Below, piece by piece: positions 48,435 to 61,200 of a stretch of 64,000 nt of DNA. The translations under genes were made by a program, and so were the position numbers. Origin of the DNA: Xanthostigma xanthostigma (taxonomy: Eukaryota; Arthropoda; Insecta; Raphidioptera; Raphidiidae); assembly GCA_963575645.1 (NCBI GenBank), contig OY754464.1, forward strand, positions 1,550,001 through 1,614,000, written 5' to 3'. Numbering within the stretch: the first letter of the stretch is position 1; every line of letters starts with the position of its first letter. The notes under the pieces were generated by a model that saw only the letters and a program-made list of their open reading frames with translations, was not told the origin of the DNA and made no database searches.

Positions 48435-48860
48435 TGACGTGATAACGTCTTATAAATTGATGAAACACCGGCTGCACGCTCGAAAAAGAGTAACGTTCCG
48501 CAAGCGAGAGCGCGATATAAGCGATAGTCTCTCTCTTCTCGCGTGACGTCAGAGAGTAGTGTGCGTTCAACATTTTTTTCGGCTCTTCCAGCGAAAGTTA
48601 CATCTGACAGATGGCCAGATAAATTATACGGTTTGTTAACAAATATATAATATATATACATTCTTTTAAAATATGTCTTTTATAATTGCTTAAAAATATG
48701 TATTTTGCTTTGGTTGATCAAATTATTAGTCGGTAAAAATATAGCTTGAAAACTACTAAAATTTAGGTTACGTATTATTAAATATGATATTCGAGCGGAA
48801 TACGTTATCAAGTAAAACTATCGTCCGTAAACCGACTTTACAGACAACCAATTTTTTTGA
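48435..48860 (-). mobile_element. Repeat family A, copy 2
   Basis: Inverted and about as long as the copy at 4880-5294, from tgacgtgataacgtcttata to cagacaaccaatttttttga. Very similar throughout, hence probably of similar age. Confidence 0.8.
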
Positions 48861-48931
48861 TAAAATACACGAAACTGTGCGTGCTATAGATAGTATCACT
48901 ATAATGACCAGATCATATATTTAACAATTTA

Positions 48932-49305
48932 CTATATGAATCATTGTCTACCTACTCAATGTGCGGTGAGCGAAGGCAACAAAGCGTACCGAAAATATAT
49001 CTGCGTCTCTTTCTTCGATGCAATTCCCTGATTTCTCCGATGATAGGATTGGTTGATGTACTTGCATTCAATCTGAATAAAGTATCTCTGTTTCAAAAAC
49101 TTTGTCTTTTTCTATGATGTTAACATGGGCGTATCCAGCTTTTGGCCCAGGAGGGGAAAATGAGAAATTTCTTAAGCCGGGTCCCCCGTGCTTGTTTTGT
49201 CCTCCTGGATATGTTAGTGCTTACGGCTTAAAAAAAAGACAGAAGTATATGTTTGAACCCTAATGGTTCGATTGCGATTTGATTCTTATGCTCAGTATAG
49301 AATAA
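48932..49305 (-). mobile_element. Repeat family C, copy 3
   Basis: Same orientation and markers as 42980-43345 (catatatgaatcattgt-like start, gcttttggcccaggagggg). Confidence 0.75.
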
Positions 49306-49799
49306 AAGTATATGGACCAGACAATGTGGTGTAGGAGTCATACGTCAAGCATTACGTTTTTTTCCGCAATATCTGTTGGCATGATTTGTTCATTGCACGG
49401 TCACTCAATAGATTCGATATACTTTATCAGTTATCTGCATAGTTTAATTTTTTTACTTAAATAACGATAATATAACATCATTTATGCAATTCGATATGAC
49501 AACCCATAAAAATAAGGCAGTATCACATGTTAAAGGTATATCACGCAATGGAAGGCTGAATGACATTATTTTATCTTTTTTTTTTGGAAATTTTGTACAG
49601 ACTGCTGCACATGAGGCTGAATTTGACGCTAGATTTCTTGCTAGATTTCATTACTAATTTGCTGGTTCTAGTGCTTTCATGTGCTCGCTTCACACGAGAC
49701 GTCTTTTCAAGCTTGTTTTGTGAATGGATCTGGTGCGCGCGCAGTGACAGTTCAAATATAAACACAGAGAGCAAAGCGTGTCTGTTGTATGACTCTGAG

Positions 49800-50175
49800 C
49801 AGAACATATATACTTTTATTCTATACTGAGCATAGGAATAAAACCGCAATCGAACCATTAGGGTGCAAACATACTTTTGTCTTTTTTGCGCCGTAAGCAC
49901 TGGCGTATCCAGGAGGACAAAACAAGCACGGGGGATCCGGATTAAGAAATTTCTGATTTGCCCCCTCCTGGGCCAAAAGCTGGGTACGCCCATGTTAACG
50001 TCATAGAAAAAGACAAAGTTTTTGAAACAGAGATACTCTATTCAGATTAACCAATCCTATGTCATCGGAGAAATCAGGGAATTACATCGAAGAAAGAGAC
50101 GCAGATATATTTTCGATACGCTTTGTTGCCTTCACTCACCGCACATTGAGTAGATAGACAATGATTCATATAGTT
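49800..50175 (+). mobile_element. Repeat family C, copy 4
   Basis: Starts atacttttattctatactga and ends aatgattcatatagttaatt. Opposite in orientation to copy 3 only about 500 bp away, so the two form a large inverted pair. The stretch 50176-51330 shows no supported gene. Confidence 0.75.
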
Positions 50176-51339
50176 AATTATTAAAAATATGGAGCAGAAT
50201 GACGCCCATATTGGGATGTGGGCGTTTGTTCATGTCGACCACGTGACAAGATACTGTTTCCTGATTGGTTCTTGCTCAGAGCAAGTAGAGGACCAAGCAA
50301 GAAAAATAGTCCCTGTTCTAATTTTAAAATCTATCTTGTGAGCTAGCAGGCGAGCCCGCAGTGACGTCATTTCCTGCTTCGTACCCAGCCTACCGGCCAG
50401 CAGAACTCCAAGCAGTGTTTCTATAGCTTCGTGTAAAGTTGAAAATCTAGGGGATGAAATTTTTTATGGAGAAGCCATCATTACTCCAGTTAGGGATATG
50501 AAAATTAATATTTAAGCTTTTGGTAGCGTTTTTGCAAAATCATCGATCAAGGCAGTAAAATATAATATGTTGGTTAGTTATTTTGCGCGCGACCGCAAAA
50601 GCTTCTGGCAAAAAAATCAAAGTGAATAGAAACATTGTTTTAAAGTGATACTGCAATACGATGGAGCCAAAGGCTCCACTACTGTTGTAAATAATGACTT
50701 AAATAATTAACAGTGTAGGATTTATATTTTATCGGCAATGAATTAATCAAAGCTTTTTTTTCTTCCGGTGTTTTTTTGGCGTGAAGGTATATTTGTGTTG
50801 CAATTACAATTTGTTAAATACTTTTAAAGAACTGTAGAAAGTGTTTTTGACCCTCAAAAGCAGGTATTTGGTTAATGTATCATGGCAATATTCAATGTTA
50901 CCGATACTAAATATCTTTGTGAACTGGTATTTGTTTTGTTTATTTTTTTTTGTACTGTCTGATATAATTAATGTTATTATAATTACTTTTATTAATTTAA
51001 TGATTGTCAAGAACAAAATCGATTATAAAACGGAAATTTTCTATTTTTGGTAAACAACGTTGACATTGATTAAAAATTCAAATTATGCAGAGTAATCATT
51101 TGTTTGACACGCCAACAAAAAGTATAAAATATTACAAAACAAAATGTATTTGAAAGGAAGGTGGCAAAACGAATTAAATGCAAAAACTAATTATAGCATT
51201 TCAATGTAGACTCTTTTGATACAGAGTTTAACAATTAAAGTCTCCTCCTCAATCGAAAAATACTTGATAATATTTGTACATTTTTATCAACCATCAATTT
51301 TCTCTAAAAAAAATCGAAAATCTAGTACCATGAATTTCG

Positions 51340-51590
51340 TCCTGCCACGTAACTTACACAAATTCAATAACCATAATATATCCCTGCACCATTACAATAC
51401 AAGAAGAAAAAGAGATAATATGGTCATTCCTTTTTTTCTGACAAAAAATTCTACTTTTGGCCCTAATTACTTAGGTTCATAATTTTTTAATAAATTATCT
51501 TTACACACTAGAAAATGTTTAAAAAATTATTTACAAATATATAAATTATTATTAAAGAATGTTTCTATAACCAAGAATTTTTAGTAACAA
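51340..51590 (+). pseudogene. LINE reverse-transcriptase C-terminal remnant
   Basis: The frame contains NISLHHYNTRRK, then STFGPNYLGS, an in-frame stop, and FFNKLSLHTRK in the same frame. H-x-Y-N-T-R followed about 20 residues later by G-x-K/F-F-N-x-L is the usual end of Jockey/CR1-like LINE ORF2 proteins. One internal stop; the RT core is not visible upstream. Confidence 0.5.
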
Positions 51591-52144
51591 TGCCTCCTAA
51601 CAGATTGTATTTTTTGACGTGTTTTTAACATTTATTTTGTATAACTGAAACCAATCATTCTATTTATCTATACTGACAACGCAAAGAAAGCTCATGTAAT
51701 ATTGAAACAACTTGTGTTTGTCTGGGTTAATTGTCAATGTTATCTCATTAAAAAAATCCAGTTCCGTTATCTTGCAACAAATGATTGACACTTTTTTTTC
51801 CAACTGCTTATTAAATACGGACCCTGAATGTGTCGTTTGTCGTATATTAATTAGTTAATATTGATTTTGTACATTTTTGTCACTTATGATATCCAGTGAA
51901 ACAGTACCGGTTGCAGAAAAAATCACTCGGAAATACAAATTAAATTTATCCTGAAGGTCCATTTTGGAGAAAAAAAAATATTTTGAAATTGGAGATTACC
52001 TCTTACATCCAAACTTTACCTCTTGATAATATTAGTATAGATTGAAATCTTTGATTAACGTCTGAATAGAACTCTTCAAATTAATAATTGGTTGACAATT
52101 TTATTTATTTGATTAGTATAGATTGGTTAATTTAATATGGAAAA

Positions 52145-52215
52145 TATAATTCATTCTAAAATTGTCAAGTGCTCCTAACAGTTTGGTTGTTCTGCAGCCC
52201 TCATAAAGGAACCTC
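52145..52215 (-). repeat. Repeat family F, small fragment
   Basis: atttaatatggaaaatataattcatt-type sequence followed by gtttggttgttctgcagccc matches the end of family F. Confidence 0.55.
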
Positions 52216-52599
52216 TACTGGTTCAAAGACTGACAATTTATAGATTCAAACAGAAATATTATTGTTGATCACTCCTATAGTTTTTGTAATTCTAATGGAT
52301 GTCAAAGGCTTAAGTGTGATTTTTTACGCCGCCTCTGACATGAATTGCAATTTGTAACTGCAAACTGCTGTGTAGTATTTATAATTAGTTATATATTATG
52401 TATATTATTAAGTTTCCGTATCAATGATTGTCAAGGCTTAGAATATTTACTAAATTGTTTTAAGTAGTATGATAATATTATCGGAAACAAACAAATAAAC
52501 AGATATTGGGAGCTATTCTGTCAATGTTTGGAAAGAGCATAATAAACGAATAACTTATTTCTCAAAGGAAGACTTAGGTCTGTAGGCCCGGTTTCACTC

Positions 52600-53170
52600 A
52601 AGTGCAAATAGGATCGATCGAGCGAAGCGAGTGGTGATATCATAAATTCTGGCGAAGGGACGAAAGTAGAATTAACGAGTAAGGCCAACGGCTCGATTTT
52701 TATAACGGGCGACGGGCCGACGCGCAGTGTTCAATAGGTTAGTGTGGGTGTTTGTTAACGCGACGGGCATGTAACCGTTGCAACAAAACTCAACGGATAC
52801 GTTGCTCCTCGGCGCGATGGCGGTCGGTCCGATGCAGTGGATCACGTTTAATTTCATAGAAGTCTGTTGACGACGACAGATGTGCGCACACGTTTTTACC
52901 TATACTTACCTACCTACCTTGTGCTGCTCATTGTGAATATGGAGTTTAAAATTGATGTTGATATGGATTTATTAATTAGCTTTGTTCATTATAGGCTATA
53001 GTGTTGTGACAAAAAAATTACAAAAATAAACAAGCAAGACATAACGCACTTGCACTTCTTCGCCCTTCGAGTATAGAACTGATATCGATAACAACGGACG
53101 CGCTCACGTATATTAGCGGATCGTGTACAAAGGTAACCATTTCGCGTCGGACCGTTACCCGTTGACTAAA
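52600..53170. other. GC-rich, CpG-rich patch
   Basis: This stretch stands out from its AT-rich surroundings by many CG dinucleotides (gggcgacgggccgacgcgca, cggcgcgatggcggtcggtc, ttcgcgtcggaccgttaccc). It could be the promoter or first exon of an undetected gene, or a GC-rich mobile element. No coding frame is convincing. Confidence 0.4.
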
Positions 53171-54221
53171 ACGGTCGTTAACAAGAGCCCTAAAGCAATT
53201 AAATAAGTTATTTAAAGGGAGTTTTGAAATTGCATATGTATCTATATATCGAAATCTCCAAAACTATACGTCCGATTGACTTGAAATTTGGCATATTTAC
53301 TCCTTTCTCGACGTAGACACTCACTAAGAACGGATTTTATGCAAATTCTATTCAAAACGTATTTTTCACCTATTCTATCACGTCATATACTATGGTGTGA
53401 GTTGTTACGTGGATGGTTGCAGTCAATATATTTTCAGAGAAAGAGAGGAGAGAGAGAGAGACTATATATATTAATAAATCTTACAGTTTTGCACACGGGC
53501 GAATCCGGGCCGCTAATATCTTCATAACCATAAACATTAGTAATAAATAATTTATGATATTTTAATAATTGTTTGATTTTTCAAACCAACATACTGAATA
53601 CATTTTTTAATTTGCATCTCACTGGTTGCCAGTTAATAATAGGAAAATATTACGAAATAAGTTGTACATAATATTATATTTCGATTTGTTTTAACGTCAT
53701 ATATGATTACGTTACGGATAATTAAGCATTGAGGTTAAAAACAAGTAGATAGATTTTTTTATTTAATTCTTATTTTTATCAATGAATCAAGATTTTTACC
53801 ATTCCAAATGGTACCAATTTAGATTAAAATTCACATTTCAAAATTTTACAATATTGGTAAAAAAATATTTTTGAAAATTGTCTGTTTGTCTGTAAGCACG
53901 ATACAGAACAACCAGTCAAGCGGATCGAAATCATATTGTAATATAATAATTAACATATAAATAGGAAGAGTTCTTTTGTTTTTGAGGTAAATCGACGCAG
54001 GCGCAGAAGTAATGCACTATTAGGTTGTCCACGGGTGTCGTACTTTTAAAAATCGGGCGATGAATTTTTATCAAAATGTGTTATTTATAAAAAAAATATT
54101 TTTCAAATTTTGATTTAAATTAGTACTATTTTCCACTTGTGAAGTCAAAATTATAAAATTGAAAAAAAAAAAATAAATAAATATAGATGGAATATACAAT
54201 AACTGAAAAAAAATTATGTCA

Positions 54222-54345
54222 CCGCCAGCCGGGTGCGATCCTAGATCTTTACGTTAAGAGGCGAGGGCTGTACCACGTCGCCAGCTTAGCTTGATGTTCT
54301 ACATTCGGTTCTTATAGTATACATGCTATACGCACATACGTAACA
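54222..54345 (-). repeat. tRNA-derived SINE, copy 2
   Basis: Similar to 25118-25245: a head reading agctaagctggcgacgtggt on the minus strand, a B-box-like region, and tail gcatactataag-like. The DNA between 53530 and 55330 holds no other feature I can support. Confidence 0.55.
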
Positions 54346-55333
54346 AGTTTTATTTCAAAGCGTTCAAAGCAAAAATTATCACAGTTGGAACGGATTCATT
54401 ATTTAATTGTCGAGCGTTTATATTCATGAACCTTAAAAACTTATGTTTCTTTACATAACTTACCGCTGCATATTGTCTGTAATGTTTTCCTGTTTCATTT
54501 CATCACACTAGAATCTGCGTGAATGCGTTTTTCTGCACTTAAAAAACACACCGTGAACTTTCAAGGATGCTACTGTATTACAAAATGTTCAGAATCATGA
54601 GCATTGCTTGTCCTTATCATTGCATTTAACGAAAATAGACAATAAATATGTCACGGTTTTTGTTTATTGTTTGCGTCGTAATCCAAACCAGAGACGGATT
54701 TTCCCTGCGTAAAATTTTAGTTTTGAGTAGGTATAGATGGGACAGTCCGGCATTTTACCATTCCAACCCACTAGTGGGGAATGATACTTGTTTAGGTCAA
54801 AATTCACTTTTCAAAAATTTTACAATATTTTTTTCCAAGGCCAAACGGATGAGCTGATTGAAACCAAATTTTGGGAGGATGTTTGATATGCAAATATGAA
54901 GAACACTATTGTTTTTGGGAAAAATCGGCGCATGCGCAGAAGAGATATATGCTATAACGGTGTTTATTATATTATAATGCTATACTTTTCATGACGACTT
55001 ATTCTATTTATTATTTCAAGAAAGTTTCGTTAAAAAATTTCTTTTCTAAACTTTATAGTTTCGGAAATATTTTGAAATTATAAAAAAAACAGCTGCTCTT
55101 TATCTACTTATTTTTTTTAATTTTTTAAAATTCCACACTGTATAAGTGTAATGTGTCGTCTGTAAGTATGTAAACATTTTAAAATCTGTTAGTTTCCACA
55201 AAATGTTCAAATGTTTGGTGATCTAGTGCTTCAACTATGTCGTCTACGCATTCGACATAATACGGGGTGTTCATTTAAAAATGTATCGGCTGCGACATTT
55301 TGAGAGTCAAAAAAATCGGACAAGCATCTTTTA

Positions 55334-56010
55334 TTGACGTGATAACGTCTTATAAATTGATGAATCACCAATCTTATAAATTGATAAAACACCGGCTGCA
55401 TGCACGAAAAAGTGTAACGGTCGTAACGTTCCTAACGTTCGTAACGCGTAACGTTCCGCCTGACCCTGTGCGTGCTTTTTGCTAATTTGTCGCTCAATTT
55501 AAATCAGATCGGTTTGAAACCAGTCTTAAACGAAAGAGGAGAACATTTTACATAGATTTCGTATAACAGAATTTGACTAAACAGTTTTTTTTATACAAAT
55601 TTATATAGAAAAATAGCTGTATAAAATATAAATGCAATGTTGTCTAATGCATGGCGCGACGCGGTCGGTCGTCTTTGTTTGCCGTACATGGAAATTATAA
55701 TATAACGTATGTCTTGTCTTAACATGAAAACGGCTGCATTTCTAATGTTTAATTCAATTTTTTGACATTAGTATTTTGTGAAATGCAACGCCTTCTAAGT
55801 TAAGTATTGGAATTTGGAATAACTAATTATTATTAGAACATAATACTTTGACAGTTGCAAACGTCACTTTTGACATTTCTTATCATTCCGACACCAAGGA
55901 TAAGCGGATTGAAACCAAATTTTGGGAGGTTTAGGTTATGTATTACGGAATACGTTATCACGTAAAACTATCGTCCGTAAACCGACTTTACAGACAACCA
56001 ATTTTTTTGA
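55334..56010 (-). mobile_element. Repeat family A, long copy
   Basis: Outer ends match family A (tgacgtgataacgtcttata at the left, cgtaaactatcgtccgtaa-like at the right), but the interior is different and longer. Near the left end ttataaattgatga is duplicated and a small gtaacgttc repeat is present. Confidence 0.65.
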
Positions 56011-56269
56011 ATAAAAAGAGGTCATTGTGTTATGTTCGTAAAAATCAATGACGGAGAACATGCAGTAATGGTGCTTTATTTTTTTATGGTTTTTAAATTT
56101 ATAATTTTTTAAAGGAGAAATAAATATATGGATATCAAGGTTTTATGGTAGTTTGTTTTATTCAATAAACATTTACATAATTAATGATGTTGCAATGCTT
56201 TTACTACAGGCATAGGCTGTTTATAGTAATACACAGAGTGTCCTATTACAGAATTGAGAACATAAAAAA

Positions 56270-56291
56270 GTGTGTGTGTGTGTGTGTGTGT
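56270..56291. repeat. (GT)n microsatellite
   Basis: Eleven uninterrupted GT repeats. Confidence 0.95.
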
Positions 56292-56604
56292 TAACTCCGA
56301 CGCACGACTGGAGTTTACTCTTTAGATACGCTGTGTAATGTATTCCATCTCATTCTTTCGCACTTTAAATCCTACAGATATATGTGTTTGTCTCTTTTGA
56401 AGTGGACGAGCGTAATGCCTCACCAATTGATTTTACTACTCATAAAATTTCCGTACCGGGCCTTATAACTTAAAATCGTTTCTTAAGGAGTAAACTCCAA
56501 GAAAAATGATATGATTACGACAAGGAAGACATAAACAAAATGAGTAGAGAGATAGAGATAGAATGTCTACGGCTAAATGAACTTAATGATGGCTACAATT
56601 TTTT

Positions 56605-56815
56605 TTATTCGTCAGATGGCACTAGTGGCAAGTAAGGTAGGTGTCAAACGTTTAGATTTTTTGTCAAGCAAGTAACGAAAGTGTCAAATGTTAAATTTTT
56701 TTATTTGTTAGATGACGCTAGTAGCAAATAAGGTATGTGTCAAAAGTTTACATTTTTTATTTGTCAGATTGCGCTAGTGACAAATGAGGTATGTGTCAAA
56801 CTTTTCATTTCGTAG
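56605..56815. repeat. Short tandem array
   Basis: Three to four units of about 55-60 bp with core gcgctagtagcaaataaggt and atgtgtcaaa. Related sequence in inverted orientation lies at 58085-58115 (ctcacttactagtgacgtca), on the far side of the hAT insertion. Confidence 0.75.
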
Positions 56816-56860
56816 CATGATTTAAAAGAATAAATAATTAAATAAATCAAACACAGTGAT

Positions 56861-58040
56861 CAGGGCCCTCGCGCCCTATAGTGCGATGCGTGCGATGCAC
56901 GCGGGCGGCACATTCAAGGGGCGGCAAATGGCCTAGTTGTGTGATGTTTTTTGTACTGTATAGAAAAAATATATAACTGATATTATGTCAATTTTATTTG
57001 CATACTCAAGCCTGCGTGAAAACTCTTACAAGTAGTTATTTATTTTTTAATGAAATTCGAATTCGAAATATTTCGCGCGCAGTTTTCGATTCGATAGTTA
57101 GCTCACATCAGCGCGTAGACAGGGCGCCCCTATCGGGAGACTCCCGCGTATGTTTATTGAATTTTCCTGCCGATTCCTGCAAGAGTGCGAGTGAAGTAAA
57201 GTATATTTTTCAATCAACAAATACCTTTTACTAATTGATAAACTAATGATTATTTTGACTTAATGAATTCTCTCAGCTCAGCGGTGAAACTAAATTTTTC
57301 TTTCATTCATAAGTACGACAGGAGAAGAACGCCGTGAAAAATCGCACGGAGTAAACTGTTTTTGTAGAGAACAGTTTATTCCGCGGAGTGATTTTTTTAA
57401 CGTGAAGAGAGAATTTTTGAAGTTCACTTAGTACGGAGTGAATTTTCAAAATTCACTGTTTAATGTGTTTCATTTTAATTGAATATATTTCAGAATCAAA
57501 TTTAGCTCCATGTTTCAATGATTGTGTTTCGTTTTTGTGCTCGACTTTTTTAAAATCATTTTTGCTTAAAAATTATTTCATCCCGCTTTTGTCCTGATTA
57601 AAAATTTGACTCGTTTTTACTTTTAGCCTATCATTTGTAAAGTATCTTTCACTGTTACATTTTTCACATTTTTATTTGTTTTCAAAAATTAATTATCTTA
57701 TTAGTATTTTTACCTGTCCAAATCGTTTTGTAATGACGATGTGAAGTGAAGCATTGTTGCATTTCAGGAAAGTAATAAAAGAAAAAAACCTTCGGGTGCA
57801 CAATTTCGGCAACTTAAGAAAATTAGGCAAGAAGAAAAAAACAAAATGTCTGATTCTATGAAGAAGTATTTGCAAAAAGACAACTAAACAAACTTTCTAT
57901 TAATTGCACTTATACAGTATTAGTTATTTAGGATTTTTAACGTTTTTCAATTTGACATATCGTCTAGTGAGTTTATCCCCAATAAGGGGCGTCAATTATG
58001 AATCCGCACGCGGGCGGCGTGAGGCCTTACCAGGGCCCTG
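56861..58040 (+). mobile_element. hAT element, 1.18 kb, with remnant of a ZMYM-type transposase start
   Basis: Ends CAGGGCCCT and AGGGCCCTG; CAGGG is a standard hAT terminus. The 8-bp duplication acagtgat flanks both sides (56853-56860, 58041-58048). Inside, an acceptor tttcag at 57762-57767 is followed by a 39-codon frame to 57887: RKKPSGAQFRQLRKIRQEEK, ending in DSMKKYLQKDN and a stop. The K-R-K-x-P-S-G-A-x-F-R-x-L motif followed by a basic coiled stretch is how ZMYM-type hAT transposases begin. The rest of the transposase is missing, so it is internally deleted. Confidence 0.88.
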
Positions 58041-58266
58041 ACAGTGATTTAGCCATCAAATGATGTACTGGCATTTGAATGACACATACCTCACTTACTA
58101 GTGACGTCATTAGATACTTGGTGAAAGAAACTCTCATAGCCCTCATTGTCATGGTTTTTAAGCATAAAAAGAGGGCAAAGCAATCACGATTCTAGTGTTT
58201 CTCAATCGCTTGATACACTCTGTATACAATATTGACGTGGTCGGATGGCAAAATTGAACATTTGTT

Positions 58267-61200
58267 TCAACAAAACTCAAATTCCTCAAGAACTTCCATC
58301 ATAGCGGGGGCACTCATATCATCGTTAGGATCGTATTTGCGTTCTTGTATTCCGTCAGTTGCTGATGTTGGGTTTTTGGCCAATTCTGTTTTTAACTTTT
58401 TATCTCTTATTTTCTCATATTCCTTTACTAATTGCTGCAGTTGATTATCTCTGAAAAATAAAAAAAAAATATTTTAGTTAGAATGTGACTTTATTGCGTA
58501 TTTTCCGTAAAAAAAAACATGAAAGCGTGGATGAAATAAAACTTCTTTTAATTTGTTTTTATCAAATTCACTTTTTAGGGAAATTTTCACTCACAAATTA
58601 AATCACTTCGGTTATACTTATTGGCTTGCGTCCGTAGCTATGTTTCACTTTTCGTTCCGCCATCTGTCAGTCGACGTCTTTAAATAGCGGAAACTGCGTG
58701 AATACGTAACTTCCGTCCGAAAAAAGATCTGAGTTACTTTCAAGTTTTACTTCAAAACAAATTTGGACGATAATAATAAATAATAAATGTCAAGGAATTT
58801 AAAAAAAAATTCCAGCTTACTTTCTCTGCGTATAACAACAGAAAACTACAGTCGACAATGTACAGAGGAGGCCACAAGAAAATACAAACAGTGCTGCCAT
58901 CTGTGCGCCCGCAAAAATACGCTTGATGTCACGTTCCATTTTTTCTGTAAAACAAACAGAAAACAATTGTCTCATTGTTTATTAACATTATTATTAACTA
59001 GCGGCTCGGCTCGGTTTTATCCGGGTGCAAAACTGTTCTTTTTATATATATTTTGTTATCGGAAAATTCTGCAAAATGTATTTCATTAAGAACGTGTCTA
59101 TGAAAACGATTACAGCGCAGAGAAATGTCTGAACTAATAGCTTTGAGCAAATTCTATCTGATGTCGCTAGTATATAAAAAAACGACTACAGCGCAGAAAT
59201 GTCTGAACTACATAATAGCTTTGAGCAAATTCTACCTGATGTCGCTACATGGTATAAAAACAGTTTTTTTTTTGACAAAACACCGTCATTTTGTACTAAA
59301 TATTTACAAATTATACACAAAAACCTTCCTCGTTTATCGCTCTTTCTATTAGTGAAAACTGTATGAAAATCCGAGCGGTAGTTTTTGAGTTTATCGCGTT
59401 CAAACAGACAGACAAACGCGGAGGAGTGACTTTGTTTTATATATACCTATATAGATAGATAATAACAATGGGGCAGTCATGCTATCAAATTTCACATTTC
59501 TGGTATAATCCAGTGAGGTGTCACTTGGCTGATATACAGTATCTAATATACGTGGTAAGTACACAAATAAATAGCTTTAGTTTGTTATTATATTATGAAG
59601 CAATAGAATGCAATAATAGAAAAAATGACTATCCAAACAATGTCACTTAAATGTGAAGAATAAAAAAACGCCAGTAAAAATACAAAACTATTTATTTACA
59701 GGAAGGTACAAAAAGGAACACAAAAAAATCGGTGAAAATACTAAAATATTTTTGGTTAAAAAAAATTAATCTAAAGGTCGCTGCACACGAGGCTAGTTTT
59801 GCCGCTAGAATCGCTGCTGGCACTTATGCTGGCTGCCGTACTGGCTGCGAAGATGGAAATGACGCCCCTGCAGGCTCGCTTGCGTGGTAAGAAGCTGGGT
59901 TCTGTTCAGAGACAGTAGACGTCCACTTTTGTTAACTTTCGAACTGTTGTTGCGCATGCACCAAAACCATCTAACAATCCAGCTTCAAAACAAGTACCGT
60001 GTGAAGCCAACACACAAAAACCATCACGAAATCAAGCACGACATCTAGCGGCATAATCAGCCTCGTATGCAGCAGCCTTAATTAAAAAATACAAATCGGG
60101 AAATTGGTCGAGTTTTGGAGTAGTTGAGTGTGTTCAGAGAAAGTTCGTCATTGGTTACGTTTTTCTTGAAGAAGAGACAAATGCTACTACAGTTGTCTTT
60201 TTTTATGTTGTAGATGTAAGCGGAATAAAAAGAGACGAAACAGTAATATCATTTGTCTTCGGTTTCACGCGAAACGTAGACAATGACAAACTTAGCGGAG
60301 GTAATTTCTTTGGTGTGTAACATTTTAGCTCATTTTTTTTTCATTAGCTACTACATAAACTACTACTTTGTAGTGAAAAATTTCAGTTTTGTGAGAGTGG
60401 CTTCCAAGTCTGGTCGTTTTGTTTTTTATTGTAAAATTTAAATATATCCGATAAACAGGTATTTATTAATATGTCAGTCTTTGTTTTAAAAACTAAAACA
60501 CCAGGAAAATTTTGTAAATAGTTCAGATCACGATAGAAGCGTCTCTGTCAGGATTCAGCGTCCCGGGAAAAGAACTGTCATCATTGCTGGTAAACTCATA
60601 TCATCGTTTGGGTCATTTACAGGCCTTTCTTCCTCATCCTCAGTAACAATTCTGATTTCAGGAGGTTGAGGTCTCGCGTTGGATGTCGTCACTGCACCTT
60701 CACTGCCTTTCGATTTTTTCTTAGCTTCGTCGCGTTTTTTCTTAAGTTGTTGATACTTCTTTAATTCCGCTTCGAGTTGTCTGTCCCTGCAAAAAGATGA
60801 TTTTAAATTACAGGCATGTTTCAATACTATTGCCTTCAAAAATAATATCTTCCCATTCGAAGAGACATATTGGGTGAAATGAAATTTATTTTTGAGGAAT
60901 CATTTTCAACTATGTCATTGCCACGAGGTCCTAGGAAACTGTTTTTGGATGAACTTCCGGATGTGCGCGTAGGCAGACTTTTGTCGTACTATATCTTTAG
61001 AACGAATCAATGCATTGAGATCGGGTTTGTGGCATTCGAAAGACAGATCTGATTAGATTTTGGAGTTACTCAAAGATTAAACATTCAAAATAACATTTTT
61101 ATCACGTTTTTATCGCATAACTCTTATTCTACACGGTGATTAAAAAATCATTATTAAAATAATTAAAAATTCAACAATTTTTATATGGCAAAAAATTCAT

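Noticed and set aside
49571-49993. 140-codon minus-strand open frame
   Set aside because: Overlaps a family C repeat and shares its sequence with other copies, so it is repeat-derived.
35571-58200. Retrovirus-like or other capsid-bearing element in the gene desert
   Set aside because: No gag, protease, integrase, envelope or capsid-like frame and no paired long terminal repeats were seen; what is present fits DNA transposons, Helitron-like pieces, SINE-like pieces and one LINE tail.
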